Positions 1 to 7,068 are shown, numbered from the stretch's first letter. The stretch is DNA of 64,000 bases from AC-32 sp963766375 (GCA_963766375.1 CAVXZG010000015.1:62001-126000); one strand, 5' to 3'. Numbers and translations: made by a program. The notes: a model not told the origin generated them from the sequence alone.

Positions 1-266
1 CGGTGGACACAGTTCCAGGCGATGTTCAGCTTGCCGCCGACGAACCAGGTAGCCCACTCGGGCCCGTCCGACTCGTCCACGACCGCGTCCCAGGGCTGCG
101 AGAAGTCGAGGCCCAGGTCCTCGATCGCCGCCGGCCAGAAGCGCTCCGGGTCGTCTTGCGAGAAGCGCACGAGCGCCGCGTAGTCGTCGAAACCCAGCTT
201 GCGCGCCAAGCGGAGCGCGTTCGAGCCCTCGCGCACCTCGTCGGTAGGAGTCCAGATCGGTTCCAC
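1..266 (-). CDS. Acetyl-CoA synthetase-type AMP-forming ligase, N-terminal fragment
   Basis: Reading leftwards from a GTG at 266, the 88 visible codons match the N-terminal cap (ACAS_N) of acetyl-/propionyl-CoA synthetases. The stretch DPERFWPAAIEDLGLDF is followed by WDAVVD and by WFVGGKLNIAWNCVH, the typical cap ending just before the adenylation domain. The enzyme would activate a short carboxylate to acyl-CoA with ATP in the cytoplasm. The catalytic core lies outside the window, so acetate versus another acid cannot be decided. GTG 266 is chosen because a TAGGCT box lies 8 nt upstream, the leaderless pattern seen throughout this window. It is divergent from the efflux pump at 354. Confidence 0.85.
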   Translation of the reverse strand, partial: MEPIWTPTDEVREGSNALRLARKLGFDDYAALVRFSQDDPERFWPAAIEDLGLDFSQPWDAVVDESDGPEWATWFVGGKLNIAWNCVH

Positions 267-274
267 GCGCGCCC

Positions 275-280
275 AGCCTA
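275..280 (-). promoter_or_regulatory. Putative -10 box, leaderless start of acyl-CoA synthetase
   Basis: TAGGCT on the minus strand, 8 nt before GTG 266. No clear -35 is seen. Confidence 0.45.
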
Positions 281-295
281 ACGAGCTTGACCGAG

Positions 296-328
296 TAGCT
301 AGCGCTGGCTAACCTAGTGCTGACTAAC
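296..328. promoter_or_regulatory. Candidate TetR operator: tandem 15-bp repeats
   Basis: Two adjacent 15-bp direct repeats (299-313 and 314-328) differ at only two positions: CTAGCGCTGGCTAAC and CTAGTGCTGACTAAC. The first lies inside an imperfect 16-bp palindrome (296-311, 14 of 16 positions symmetric). The pair sits 26 bp before the MFS pump start and between two divergent genes. TetR repressors commonly bind palindromes beside the pump they control, and a tetR gene follows the pump, so this is the likely operator. Confidence 0.55.
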
Positions 329-353
329 TTACTGCAACAAGGGAGAAGGACGC

Positions 354-1793
354 GTGCGAGCACGGATCTTTGCGGAGGAGAACAAGAAGTGGTGGACGCT
401 CGGTGCGGTCTCGTTCGGGCTCTTCATGATCATGCTGGACAACACGATCGTGAACGTCGCCCTGCCGTCGATCCAGAGCGACCTGAACATCGGCATCTCG
501 GAGCTCGAGTGGGTCGTCAACGGCTACGCGCTCACCTTCGCGGTTCTGATGCTCACGGGCGGCAAGCTCGCCGACCTCTTCGGCCGGCGCTTCATCTTCA
601 TCGTCGGCCTGGTCATCTTCACCGCGGCCTCCCTCGCCTGCGGGCTCTCGCCGAACGCGAACGTCCTGATCGCCGCCCGCGTCGTCCAGGGCGTCGGCTC
701 GGCCATGATGAACCCGGCCACGCTCTCGATCATCACCGCGACCTTCCCGCCGCGCCAGCGCGGGATGGCGATCGGCGTCTGGGCCGGCGTCTCGGCGCTC
801 GCGCTGGCGATCGGCCCGCTCATCGGCGGCGTGATCACCCAGCAGGTCAACTGGAACTGGATCTTCTTCATCAACGTCCCGGTCGGGATCCTGGCGATCG
901 TGGTCGCCCGGCTCGTGATCAAGGAGTCTCGCGACACCTCGGCGGTCCAGCGGCTCGACCTGCCGGGCCTGCTGACCTCCGCGATCGGCCTGTTCGCCCT
1001 CATCTACGGGCTGATCGAGGCCAACACCTACGGCTGGACCTCGGCGCGGATCCTCGCGTGCTTCGCCATCGCCGTGATCGGCCTCACCGCCTTCGTGCTG
1101 CTGGAGCTGCACCAGCGCGTGCCGATGCTCGACCTCTCGCTCTTCCGCAACCCGACCTTCGCCGGCGCCAACGGGATCATGCTGCTCGTCGCGCTCGCGA
1201 TGTTCGGCGTCTTCTTCTACGTCTCGCTCTACGTCCAGAACATCCTGCACTACTCGCCCACGCAGGCCGGCGCGACCTTCCTCCCGATGACGCTCTGCAT
1301 CGTCTTCCTCGCCCCCATCGCAGGGAGGATCAGCGACCGCTACGGGCCACGCTGGCTGATCTCCTCCGGGATGGCGCTCGTCGCCGTGTCGCTCGTGATC
1401 TTCGGCCAGCTCGACCTGACCTCGAACTTCTGGGACATCTTCCCGGCGCTCCTGATCGGCGGGGCCGGGATGGCCATGTCGATGGCGCCTACGACGGCGA
1501 CCGCGATGCACGCGGTGCCGGTCGACAAGGCCGGCGTCGGCTCTGCCGTGCTGAACAGCATGCGCCAGGTCGGCGGCTCGCTCGGGATCGCCGTCATGGG
1601 CGCGATCGTCGCCTCGTACGTCCATAGCCCGCTCTCCGACCCGCGGGCGCCCGCTGAGTTCGTGCAGGGGTTCCAACGCGCCCTGCTCGTCGCGGCGGGG
1701 ATCGCGCTCACCGCAGCCGTCGTGGCGGTCGTGACCCTGCGCAAGCCGGAGCATGCGGACGAGCCTGTTCAGATTTCCGAGGTCGCCGCGTGA
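354..1793 (+). CDS. MFS multidrug efflux pump, DHA2 (EmrB/QacA) type, 14 TM
   Basis: A 479-aa integral membrane protein of the size and hydrophobic pattern of 14-helix proton-driven drug exporters (DHA2). TM1 carries the family signature LDNTIVNVALPSI near residue 30. Motif A in the loop between TM2 and TM3 reads GGKLADLFGRR, and the first half has IGPLIGGVI (motif C-like). It would export hydrophobic compounds from the cytoplasm in exchange for protons. The GTG start follows a purine-rich SD (gggagaagga, 341-350). It overlaps the downstream tetR by four bases (GTGA), forming an efflux-regulator operon. The substrate cannot be told from sequence. Confidence 0.9.
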   Translation: MRARIFAEENKKWWTLGAVSFGLFMIMLDNTIVNVALPSIQSDLNIGISELEWVVNGYALTFAVLMLTGGKLADLFGRRFIFIVGLVIFTAASLACGLSPNANVLIAARVVQGVGSAMMNPATLSIITATFPPRQRGMAIGVWAGVSALALAIGPLIGGVITQQVNWNWIFFINVPVGILAIVVARLVIKESRDTSAVQRLDLPGLLTSAIGLFALIYGLIEANTYGWTSARILACFAIAVIGLTAFVLLELHQRVPMLDLSLFRNPTFAGANGIMLLVALAMFGVFFYVSLYVQNILHYSPTQAGATFLPMTLCIVFLAPIAGRISDRYGPRWLISSGMALVAVSLVIFGQLDLTSNFWDIFPALLIGGAGMAMSMAPTTATAMHAVPVDKAGVGSAVLNSMRQVGGSLGIAVMGAIVASYVHSPLSDPRAPAEFVQGFQRALLVAAGIALTAAVVAVVTLRKPEHADEPVQISEVAA

Positions 1794-2393
1794 GCGAGCC
1801 GCGGACCAGGCTCCCGGCCAAGGAGCGCCGTACCGCGGTCGTAGAGACCGCCTGCCGCGTCTTCGCAAAGAGCAGCTATCGCGGCTCGACCACCGCGCAG
1901 ATCGCGCGCGAGACCGGCGTCACCGAGCCCGTGCTCTACCGCCACTTCGCTTCCAAGCGCGAGCTCTACCTCGCCTGCCTGGCCGCCGCCTGGGACCAGC
2001 TACGGCTGCTCTGGGACAAGGCCCTCGAGCGCGAGGAGGATCCGGCGATGTGGGTTGCGACGCTCGGTCAGACCTATCTCCAGGGCCGAGCGGCCGACCG
2101 GATCATCCTCATCGACCTTTGGATCCAGGCGCTGACGGAGGCCGCAGACGACCTCGAGATCCGCCGCGGCCTGCGGGAGCAGGTGCGGGAGGTACACGGC
2201 TTCGTGGCAGACGTGATCCGGAGGGCCCAAGAGGCCGGCGGGATCGTGCCCGGAGCGCGACGCCGACGCAGAGGCGTGGATCTTCATCTCGCTCGGCCTG
2301 CTCTCGACGATCGACCGCCGCCTGACCGGCCTCGTGGGCGACGAGTTCGACCGCATCATCGCCTCGCGCCGAGCCTGGATGACCGGGCGTTAG
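1790..2393 (+). CDS. TetR-family repressor (frameshifted near 2255)
   Basis: The N-terminal wHTH is complete: ACRVFAKSSYRGSTTAQIA, then VTEPVLYRHFASKRELYLAC (residues about 20-65), typical of TetR. The ligand-binding helices follow. At about 2255 the reading frame shifts by one. The conserved C-terminus (DADAEAWIFISLGLLSTIDRR, ending RRAWMTGR) continues in the other frame to TAG 2391-2393. Removing one G from the CCCGG at that point restores a 200-aa protein of normal length. It overlaps the pump gene by four bases and is expected to repress it through the repeats at 296-328. The shift may be a sequence error; if real, the dimerisation domain would be scrambled. Confidence 0.85.
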
Positions 2394-2415
2394 CGCCGCT
2401 TCCGGCCGCTCGAGC

Positions 2416-2450
2416 AAAAAGAAAGCCCCCGGCTGCGGCTCCGGGGGCTT
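2416..2450 (-). terminator. Strong intrinsic terminator of the 178-nt RNA (bidirectional hairpin)
   Basis: A 10-bp perfect stem (2423-2432 with 2441-2450) and an 8-nt loop. On the minus strand it is followed by TTTCTTTTT, so termination is strongest leftward. In the plus direction (end of tetR) only a weaker ATTTT tract follows. Confidence 0.85.
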
Positions 2451-2593
2451 CACTATTTTGTGCCCGCCTTCCTGAGAGGGCGACTTCCCGGAGGCCTTGG
2501 CTCTGCGGCCCAGCCACAACCTCCGGGTTTTTGTCGCCTTACTCTGGCGCGCCCCTTGCTTCCATAAGCCTGGCGTCCGGCTGGCTGCAAGGT
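2416..2593 (-). ncRNA. Candidate structured small RNA, about 178 nt
   Basis: This gene-free stretch has all parts of an independent minus-strand RNA gene. There is a near-consensus housekeeping promoter (2600-2628), a purine start at 2593 seven bases downstream of the -10, and a U-tailed terminator ending near 2416. The predicted RNA has three stems. The 5' hairpin is closed by CCUUGC/GCAAGG. A long central hairpin stacks AGAG/CUCU, GGCGAC/GUCGCC and CCCGGAGG/CCUCCGGG, separated by small internal loops (AAAAA opposite AA). The terminator forms the third. No ORF with coding character is inside. Size resembles 6S RNA, but the asymmetric three-hairpin layout is not the 6S open-promoter mimic. 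I do not recognise the family. Confidence 0.65.
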
Positions 2594-2599
2594 GGACGG

Positions 2600-2628
2600 A
2601 CTATAGACCTGCCCCCAGGAAGAGTCAA
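2600..2628 (-). promoter_or_regulatory. Sigma-70-type promoter of the small RNA
   Basis: The -35 TTGACT (2628-2623) and -10 TATAGT (2605-2600) are separated by exactly 17 bp, each one mismatch from consensus. It fires leftward into the small RNA. The -35 lies inside a GAGTCAAGTA repeat that recurs at 2727-2736. Confidence 0.75.
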
Positions 2629-2736
2629 GTAGCTAAATCAAGTGATTCTGAGTTTCCCAAGTTCACCGCATTTCTCCTACGGCCATGCCCTTTTTGGGGG
2701 ATATTCAGCAACAGCCACTTGCGCCCGAGTCAAGTA
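2622..2736. promoter_or_regulatory. Three TCAAGT boxes between small RNA and XRE-TPR regulator
   Basis: TCAAGT occurs at 2625-2630, 2638-2643 and 2730-2735. The outer two are part of an identical 10-mer GAGTCAAGTA (2622-2631, 2727-2736). They lie in the divergent control region, one over the -35 of the small RNA promoter. They are plausible binding sites for the neighbouring XRE regulator. This is inference from position only. Confidence 0.35.
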
Positions 2737-2762
2737 TGCGTTTCACTGCGCCTGTAGTCCTC

Positions 2763-4109
2763 ATGCCGCGTGTATCCCTCAGCGACCGAACTCGCACGAC
2801 CTCACCGGGCGGCTCCCGCCTGGGTGAGCGTGTCCGGCAGCTGCGTGTAGCGGCGGGCCTCACCCAGACCGACCTGGCCGGCGAGCGCTTCTCCAAGGAG
2901 TACGTCAGCCAGATCGAGCGCGGGAAGACCCGTCCCACGCGCGAGACAATCGAGTGGCTCGCTGCGAAGCTCGGCGCCGACGCCGGCTTCCTCGAGCGCG
3001 GGGTTTCCACCGACGAGCGGAGCCGCGTCGAGGGGATGCTGGCACGGGCCGAAGCGCTCGCGAACGCGCACCGCTACGACGAGGCGGTCGACGAGCTCGA
3101 GAACTCGCGCACCGCAGTCATGGCCACCGGGGCGATCGAGCTCGAGGCTCGCGCTCTCTCGACGGAGGCCTGGGCACGGATGGAGCGCGGCGAGGTCAAG
3201 CCGGCGCTTCAGCTGCTCGAGCGTTGCCGGACGATCAACGATGGCCCCGGCTTTTCGGACGTCGACCGGGCGCAGGTGCTGTTCCGGATGGCCGTCTGTC
3301 GCTACCACCTTTCGAGCATCGCCTCGGCGGTTGCGCTCTTCAGCGAAGCGCTGAAGCTTGCAGAGGGCTCCGGCCTTCCGTGCGACCTGCTGCGTTCCGA
3401 GATTCTCGGCTGGCGCTCGCGCTGCTATCGGCGCCAGCGTGACCTCGAGGCCGCGCGCGAGGACGTCGAGCGCGCGCTGGAGCTCGCGCAGTCGCTGGAC
3501 GACCACCGCACGATGGCCAACGTCTACTTCCAGGCCTCGCTCGTCTCCGAGCGCATGGGGCACTGGGTGCTCGCCCGCAGCTACGCGGAGCGCGCGAAGG
3601 CCTACTACGAGCAGCTCAACGACGAGCGCAACGTCGGCCGGCTCCTCAACAACCTCGGCGGGCTCAACTTCCAGCTCGGCAAGCCCGAGCGGGCCGTCGA
3701 GGACCTGAAGAGCGCCTACACCGTCCTGCTCGACAAGGGCAGCGACGCCGAGGCGGCCAACGTCGTCTCGTCACTTGCGCACGTGCACCTGATGACCGGT
3801 CAGGTGGAGTCGGCCGAAAAGGAGGCCCGGCACGCGCTGGAGCTCCTCGAGGGCCGCGAAGATTTCCTCCTCGACATCGCACCGACCCAGCTCGTGCTCG
3901 GCCGCTCGCTCATGGAGCAGGGCCGGCTCGACGAGGCGCAGGAGATGCTGCGCACCGCCGAAGCGAGCGCCGAACAGCTCGAATCGATCAGCCATCGCGC
4001 CGCCGCGTGGATGGCACAAGGCGATCTCGCCGCCCGCCAGGGCGAGGACGCAACGGCCGCACGGCTGTACCGCAAGGCTGCCGAGGCCCTACAGGATGTC
4101 CGCTTCTAA
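2763..4109 (+). CDS. XRE-family HTH regulator with TPR array (RRNPP-like architecture)
   Basis: A 448-aa cytoplasmic regulator. An N-terminal XRE/Cro HTH (GERVRQLRVAAGLTQTDLAG, then YVSQIERGKTRPTRETIEWL, residues about 20-80) is followed by about eight helical TPR-like repeats to the C-terminus, such as RALSTEAWARMERGEVKPA, LLNNLGGLNFQLGKPERAVE and AAWMAQGDLAARQGEDATAA. HTH plus TPR is the layout of peptide-sensing regulators (PlcR, Rgg, Rap relatives), though TPR-XRE proteins of unknown ligand are also common in Actinobacteria. ATG 2763 is preferred over 2685 and 2736 because codons before it lack the GC-rich third positions of the gene. A 40-codon secreted-peptide gene follows 19 bp downstream. 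A paralogue lies at 23451-24793. Confidence 0.85.
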   Translation: MPRVSLSDRTRTTSPGGSRLGERVRQLRVAAGLTQTDLAGERFSKEYVSQIERGKTRPTRETIEWLAAKLGADAGFLERGVSTDERSRVEGMLARAEALANAHRYDEAVDELENSRTAVMATGAIELEARALSTEAWARMERGEVKPALQLLERCRTINDGPGFSDVDRAQVLFRMAVCRYHLSSIASAVALFSEALKLAEGSGLPCDLLRSEILGWRSRCYRRQRDLEAAREDVERALELAQSLDDHRTMANVYFQASLVSERMGHWVLARSYAERAKAYYEQLNDERNVGRLLNNLGGLNFQLGKPERAVEDLKSAYTVLLDKGSDAEAANVVSSLAHVHLMTGQVESAEKEARHALELLEGREDFLLDIAPTQLVLGRSLMEQGRLDEAQEMLRTAEASAEQLESISHRAAAWMAQGDLAARQGEDATAARLYRKAAEALQDVRF

Positions 4110-4128
4110 GCCGAGAAAGGAGGTGACG

Positions 4129-4251
4129 ATGAACAAAGCACGCCTTATCTCCCTCATGGTCTCGCTATCGGTCCTGGCGTTTTCTCTCCAGGGCTTCGCA
4201 AGGGGCCTCCATTTCCTCGGTTGCCCGGGTAGCTGGTTCGACGGTCATTAG
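4129..4251 (+). CDS. 40-aa secreted peptide precursor, candidate signal peptide of the XRE-TPR regulator
   Basis: A tiny ORF with an almost perfect Shine-Dalgarno (AAAGGAGGTGA at 4116-4126) at good spacing from ATG 4129, 19 bp after the regulator stop. The product begins MNKARLISLMVSLSVLAFSL, a charged start plus hydrophobic core. It has a plausible signal-peptidase site after QGFA (residue 24), leaving RGLHFLGCPGSWFDGH, a 16-residue peptide with one Cys. Size, secretion signal and position directly after an HTH-TPR regulator match the PlcR-PapR or Rap-Phr arrangement. No homologue is known to me. Function is inferred, but the SD strength argues that it is translated. Confidence 0.6.
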   Translation: MNKARLISLMVSLSVLAFSLQGFARGLHFLGCPGSWFDGH

Positions 4252-4294
4252 ACGACCGTCAGTCGTGCGCACGTTCACCTGGGTGCGCACGACT
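4240..4294 (+). terminator. Tandem hairpins after the peptide gene
   Basis: Two adjacent hairpins: GACGGTC/GACCGTC (4240-4246, 4254-4260), spanning the peptide stop, and a 12-bp perfect stem at 4261-4272 with 4283-4294. No U tract follows, so factor-dependent termination or 3'-end stabilisation is likely. They close the regulator-peptide unit. Confidence 0.5.
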
Positions 4295-4372
4295 GATCGC
4301 GGTGCGGCCGCACTCCTGCTCAGCGGCAGCAAGGCGTTTCGCCCAGCGGCGTTCGGGCGTTCCTCGGGTAGC

Positions 4373-4378
4373 TAGACT
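4373..4378 (+). promoter_or_regulatory. Putative -10 box, leaderless start of lipoprotein gene
   Basis: TAGACT, 6 nt before GTG 4385. No convincing -35. Confidence 0.45.
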
Positions 4379-4384
4379 CGGCGT

Positions 4385-5272
4385 GTGGGTCGCCTCACCG
4401 CTGTGGTCGTCCTCGCAGCGGCTCTCTCTGCCGGCTGTGGCGGCTCCAGCTCTTCCTCGCGCGGCACGCTCGATGAGCTCCTGAAGCGCCCCGGGCCCGA
4501 CGTTTCGATCACGGCCGGGGCTTCCGAGTTCGTCCCGGGCTCCGTGCGCTACCCGTTCCTGGTGATCCGGAACGATGCGAGGCCGGTGGAACGGAGCACG
4601 GCCAGCGTCTGGGTCGCTAATGGCCGCGACCGGGCGCCGTTTGCGCGTGTGACGGCGCGGCTCGAGCCGATCGGGATCCCAGGGCGCTCGGCCCCGGCCT
4701 TCGGCGAGGTGAGCCGGATCTACGTCGCGCACCTGCACGTTCCGCGCCCCGGCCGCTACTGGCTCGTCGCGGAACCGGCCCGCGCAAAGATTCAGGCCAT
4801 TGGCACGCTCGAGGTCACCGCCCGGACGCCGACCCCGGCGGTCGGGGCAAAGGCTCCGCGTTCCGCCACGCCGACGCTCGCCGACGCCGGCGCCGCAACG
4901 CTGACGACGAGGCAGCCGCCGGACCTCGGGCTCCTGCGCTACTCGGTCGCGGGCGCCCTCGCCGCGCACCGGCCGTTCGTGGTCACCTTCGCCACGCCGA
5001 AGTTCTGCACGAGCCGCATCTGCGGGCCGGTCGTGGACGTCGTGGACGCGGTCCGCAAGAGCTTCGCCTCGAGCCCCGTCAGGTTCATCCACGTCGAGGT
5101 CTTCCGGGACAACGACCCGGCGAAGGGCTACAACCGCTGGATGCGCCAGTGGGGCCTTCGCAGCGAGCCGTGGACCTTCCTCGTCGGGCGCGACGGCCGG
5201 GTAAAGGCCAAGTTCGAGGGCTCTGTCTCGGCGGCCGAGCTGACCGCCGCGATCCGCGGACGGTTGCTGTAG
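4385..5272 (+). CDS. Thioredoxin-like lipoprotein
   Basis: A 295-aa protein with a short lipoprotein signal (lipobox LSAGCGG, Cys at about residue 19), so it is anchored on the outer face of the membrane. Residues about 30-150 form a beta-rich Ig-like region. Residues about 190-295 look like a thioredoxin fold: FVVTFATPKFCTSRICGPV supplies a CTSRIC motif, longer than the CxxC of thioredoxins, and EPWTFLVGRDGRV resembles the cis-Pro and C-terminal strand of TlpA/thioredoxin-like proteins. It probably takes part in extracytoplasmic thiol or metal (Sco-like) handling; the exact role is unknown. It starts at GTG 4385 after a TAGACT box and ends in an intrinsic terminator at 5385. Confidence 0.75.
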   Translation: MGRLTAVVVLAAALSAGCGGSSSSSRGTLDELLKRPGPDVSITAGASEFVPGSVRYPFLVIRNDARPVERSTASVWVANGRDRAPFARVTARLEPIGIPGRSAPAFGEVSRIYVAHLHVPRPGRYWLVAEPARAKIQAIGTLEVTARTPTPAVGAKAPRSATPTLADAGAATLTTRQPPDLGLLRYSVAGALAAHRPFVVTFATPKFCTSRICGPVVDVVDAVRKSFASSPVRFIHVEVFRDNDPAKGYNRWMRQWGLRSEPWTFLVGRDGRVKAKFEGSVSAAELTAAIRGRLL

Positions 5273-5282
5273 CCCTCGGCCT

Positions 5283-5383
5283 GGGAAGAGGCCGACGTCC
5301 GTCGCGCCGGGCGACTTGTAGCCAGCAGGAATCGCGCCGATCAGCACGAAACGCGAGGAGCACCCAAAGCTCCTCCTCTCCCC
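5283..5383. other. Potentially structured intergenic element before the terminator
   Basis: A 101-nt stretch whose ends can pair over 9 bp. On the minus strand all pairs form, with one G-U; on the plus strand one becomes A-C. An internal 6-bp hairpin (AGGAGC/GCTCCT, 5355-5374) lies inside. Length and position before selD recall a tRNA-Sec, but there is no UCA anticodon loop and no T-loop. Strand and function are undecided. Confidence 0.25.
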
Positions 5384-5384
5384 T

Positions 5385-5417
5385 GACAACGGCGGCCTCG
5401 GCCGCCGTTGTCGTTTT
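5385..5417 (+). terminator. Intrinsic terminator after the lipoprotein gene
   Basis: A 12-bp perfect stem (5385-5396 with 5401-5412), a CTCG tetraloop and then GTTTTC. It is oriented for rightward transcription and isolates selD from the upstream gene. Confidence 0.8.
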
Positions 5418-5506
5418 CGGGAATACCAGCGAGCCGCCGGACGTAGATGGACGAAAGTCGAATCGATCCCTACAGTTCCCGCAACCGATTCAGGGAGAAG
5501 GCCGCC

Positions 5507-6544
5507 GTGAACCTGAACACCGGCACTGTGAAGCTCACCGACCTCGCCTCGTGCGGCGGCTGCGCCGCGAAGTACTCGGCAGCCCGGCTCGAGCAACTGC
5601 TCGCCGGCTTCGTCCCGGCCGAGGCAGAGAACCTGCTCGTCGGGCTCGCGCCGGCTGACGACGCGGCCGTCTATCGGCTCGACGACGAGCGGGCGCTGAT
5701 CTTCACGCTCGACTTCTTCCCGCCCGTCGTCGACGACCCTGGCGACTACGGGGCGATCGCCGCCACGAACGCTCTCAACGACGTGTTCGCGATGGGCGGC
5801 ACGCCGCTCCTCGCGCTCTCGATCGCCGCCTTCCCCGAGGAGCTGCCGCTGGAGATGCTCGCGGAGATCTTTGCCGCCGCAGACGCGCAGGTGCGGGCCG
5901 CGGGCGGCCTGCTCGCGGGAGGGCACACGATTCGGGACGCGGAGCCCAAGTACGGGCTGGCCGTCGTCGGCACTGTGCACCCGAACGGCATCTGGCCGAA
6001 GAACGGTGCACGGGTGGGCGACGCGCTCTTCCTGACGAAGCCGCTCGGAACGGGCCTGATCATGACTGCCTACAACCGGGGCGAGGCCGGCACCCAACAA
6101 CTCGAGCGGGCAGTGCGCTGGATGCGCACGCTGAACAACGAAGCCGCGGACGTGCTCCGCGGGCTCGAGCCGAGCGCTGTCACGGACGTGACCGGCTTCG
6201 GCCTCTTCGGTCACGCGCACGAGGTCGCCGAGCGCAGCGGCGTGCGGATCCGGCTCGAGTCTGAGCGCTTCCCGGCGATCGACGGCGCCCTCGACGTCGC
6301 GCGCCACGGCGTGCGCACGAGTGGCGACCCGCGCAACCGCGACTTCGCCGGACCGCACGTCACCCTGAACGGGGCGCCGGACACGCTCGTTGCGCTGGGC
6401 TACGACCCGCAGACCGCGGGCGGGCTGCTCGTCTCGATCCCGGCCGAGCGCGGGCCGGCGCTGGAGGCGGAGTTCACCTCGCGGAAGCTCTTCGTCCGGC
6501 GGGTGGGCCGAGTGGAGGAGGGCTCCGGGGTCGTCGTTGAATGA
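5507..6544 (+). CDS. selD: Selenide, water dikinase
   Basis: SelD makes selenophosphate from selenide and ATP, the selenium donor for Sec-tRNA, selenouridine or labile selenium cofactors. The protein is 345 aa, the family's normal size. The N-terminal catalytic loop reads LASCGGCAAKY, so it is a Cys form and not a selenocysteine form. PurM-like ATP-binding features are clear: PADDAAVY, TLDFFPPVVDDP, AATNALNDVFAMGG, GGHTIRD, TDVTGFGLFGHA and DPQTAGGLL. GTG 5507 is preferred because it has an SD (cagggagaag, 5491-5500) and places the active loop at the usual distance; the upstream in-frame ATG 5447 lacks one. It overlaps the next gene by four bases (ATGA). No selA, selB or selenoprotein is visible in the window. 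Confidence 0.92.
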   Translation: MNLNTGTVKLTDLASCGGCAAKYSAARLEQLLAGFVPAEAENLLVGLAPADDAAVYRLDDERALIFTLDFFPPVVDDPGDYGAIAATNALNDVFAMGGTPLLALSIAAFPEELPLEMLAEIFAAADAQVRAAGGLLAGGHTIRDAEPKYGLAVVGTVHPNGIWPKNGARVGDALFLTKPLGTGLIMTAYNRGEAGTQQLERAVRWMRTLNNEAADVLRGLEPSAVTDVTGFGLFGHAHEVAERSGVRIRLESERFPAIDGALDVARHGVRTSGDPRNRDFAGPHVTLNGAPDTLVALGYDPQTAGGLLVSIPAERGPALEAEFTSRKLFVRRVGRVEEGSGVVVE

Positions 6545-7068
6545 CCCGTGGGATGGTCCACGGGCGATTTCAGCCTTTCCACAACGGTCACCTGGAGTAT
6601 TTGAAGGGTGCGGCGGCGCGCTGCGAGGAGCTGTTCGTCGGGATCACGAACCCCGACCCCGAGCGGATCAAGCCCGAGGACTCGGACCCGCTACGGCATT
6701 TGCCCGAGTCGAACCCGTACAGCTACGTCGAGCGCCTGCTGATGGTGAAGGCGGCCGCGCTCGATGCAGGGATCGACCTCGCCCGCCTGCACGTGATCCC
6801 GTTTCCGGTCAACGAGCCTGATCTCTGGCGGGCCTACGTCCCCGAAGACGTCGTCCAGTTCATCCGGCTCTTCTCCGACTGGGGCGGGACGAAGCTCGAC
6901 CGGCTGCGCGAGGCCGGCTACGAGGTGATCGTCCTCGACGAGGGTGCGGAGAAGGAAGTCTCGGGCGCGGAGGTGCGGGCGGCGCTCCGCGAGGGCGGCG
7001 ACTGGGAGAGCCTCGTGCCGCCGGGAGTGGCGGGCGTTCTGAAGGAATTCGAGCGAACAGCAGTGTAA
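6541..7068 (+). CDS. NMN adenylyltransferase-like nucleotidyltransferase (NadM type)
   Basis: A 175-aa Rossmann nucleotidyltransferase. It opens GMVHGRFQPFHNGHLEYL, which carries the HxGH catalytic signature (HNGH). Near residue 135 it has EVSGAEVRAALREGGDWESL, equivalent to the ISSTxIR-type second motif of archaeal NadM. These enzymes join a nucleotide monophosphate to AMP, in this subfamily NMN to give NAD. Length and motifs fit NadM better than bacterial NadD, but other HxGH cytidylyltransferases cannot be excluded. It is translationally coupled to selD. Whether this pairing has meaning for selenium metabolism is not known. Confidence 0.8.
   Translation: MTRGMVHGRFQPFHNGHLEYLKGAAARCEELFVGITNPDPERIKPEDSDPLRHLPESNPYSYVERLLMVKAAALDAGIDLARLHVIPFPVNEPDLWRAYVPEDVVQFIRLFSDWGGTKLDRLREAGYEVIVLDEGAEKEVSGAEVRAALREGGDWESLVPPGVAGVLKEFERTAV

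Noticed and set aside
2416..2593. 6S RNA or SRP RNA
   Set aside because: Size fits 6S, but the fold is three separate hairpins and not one long bubble-containing duplex; no SRP tetraloop or conserved SRP motif is present.
5310..5340. Cobalamin-riboswitch-like AGCCAG segment
   Set aside because: Only six bases match the B12 box; none of the other conserved elements are present.
5283..5383. tRNA-Sec next to selD
   Set aside because: The ends pair over 9 bp and the length fits, but there is no UCA anticodon loop or TUC-type T-loop in either strand.
4259..6358. 699-codon open frame on the minus strand opposite lipoprotein, selD
   Set aside because: It is a GC-driven shadow of well-supported plus-strand genes; Arg/Ala/Gly-rich composition, no motif.
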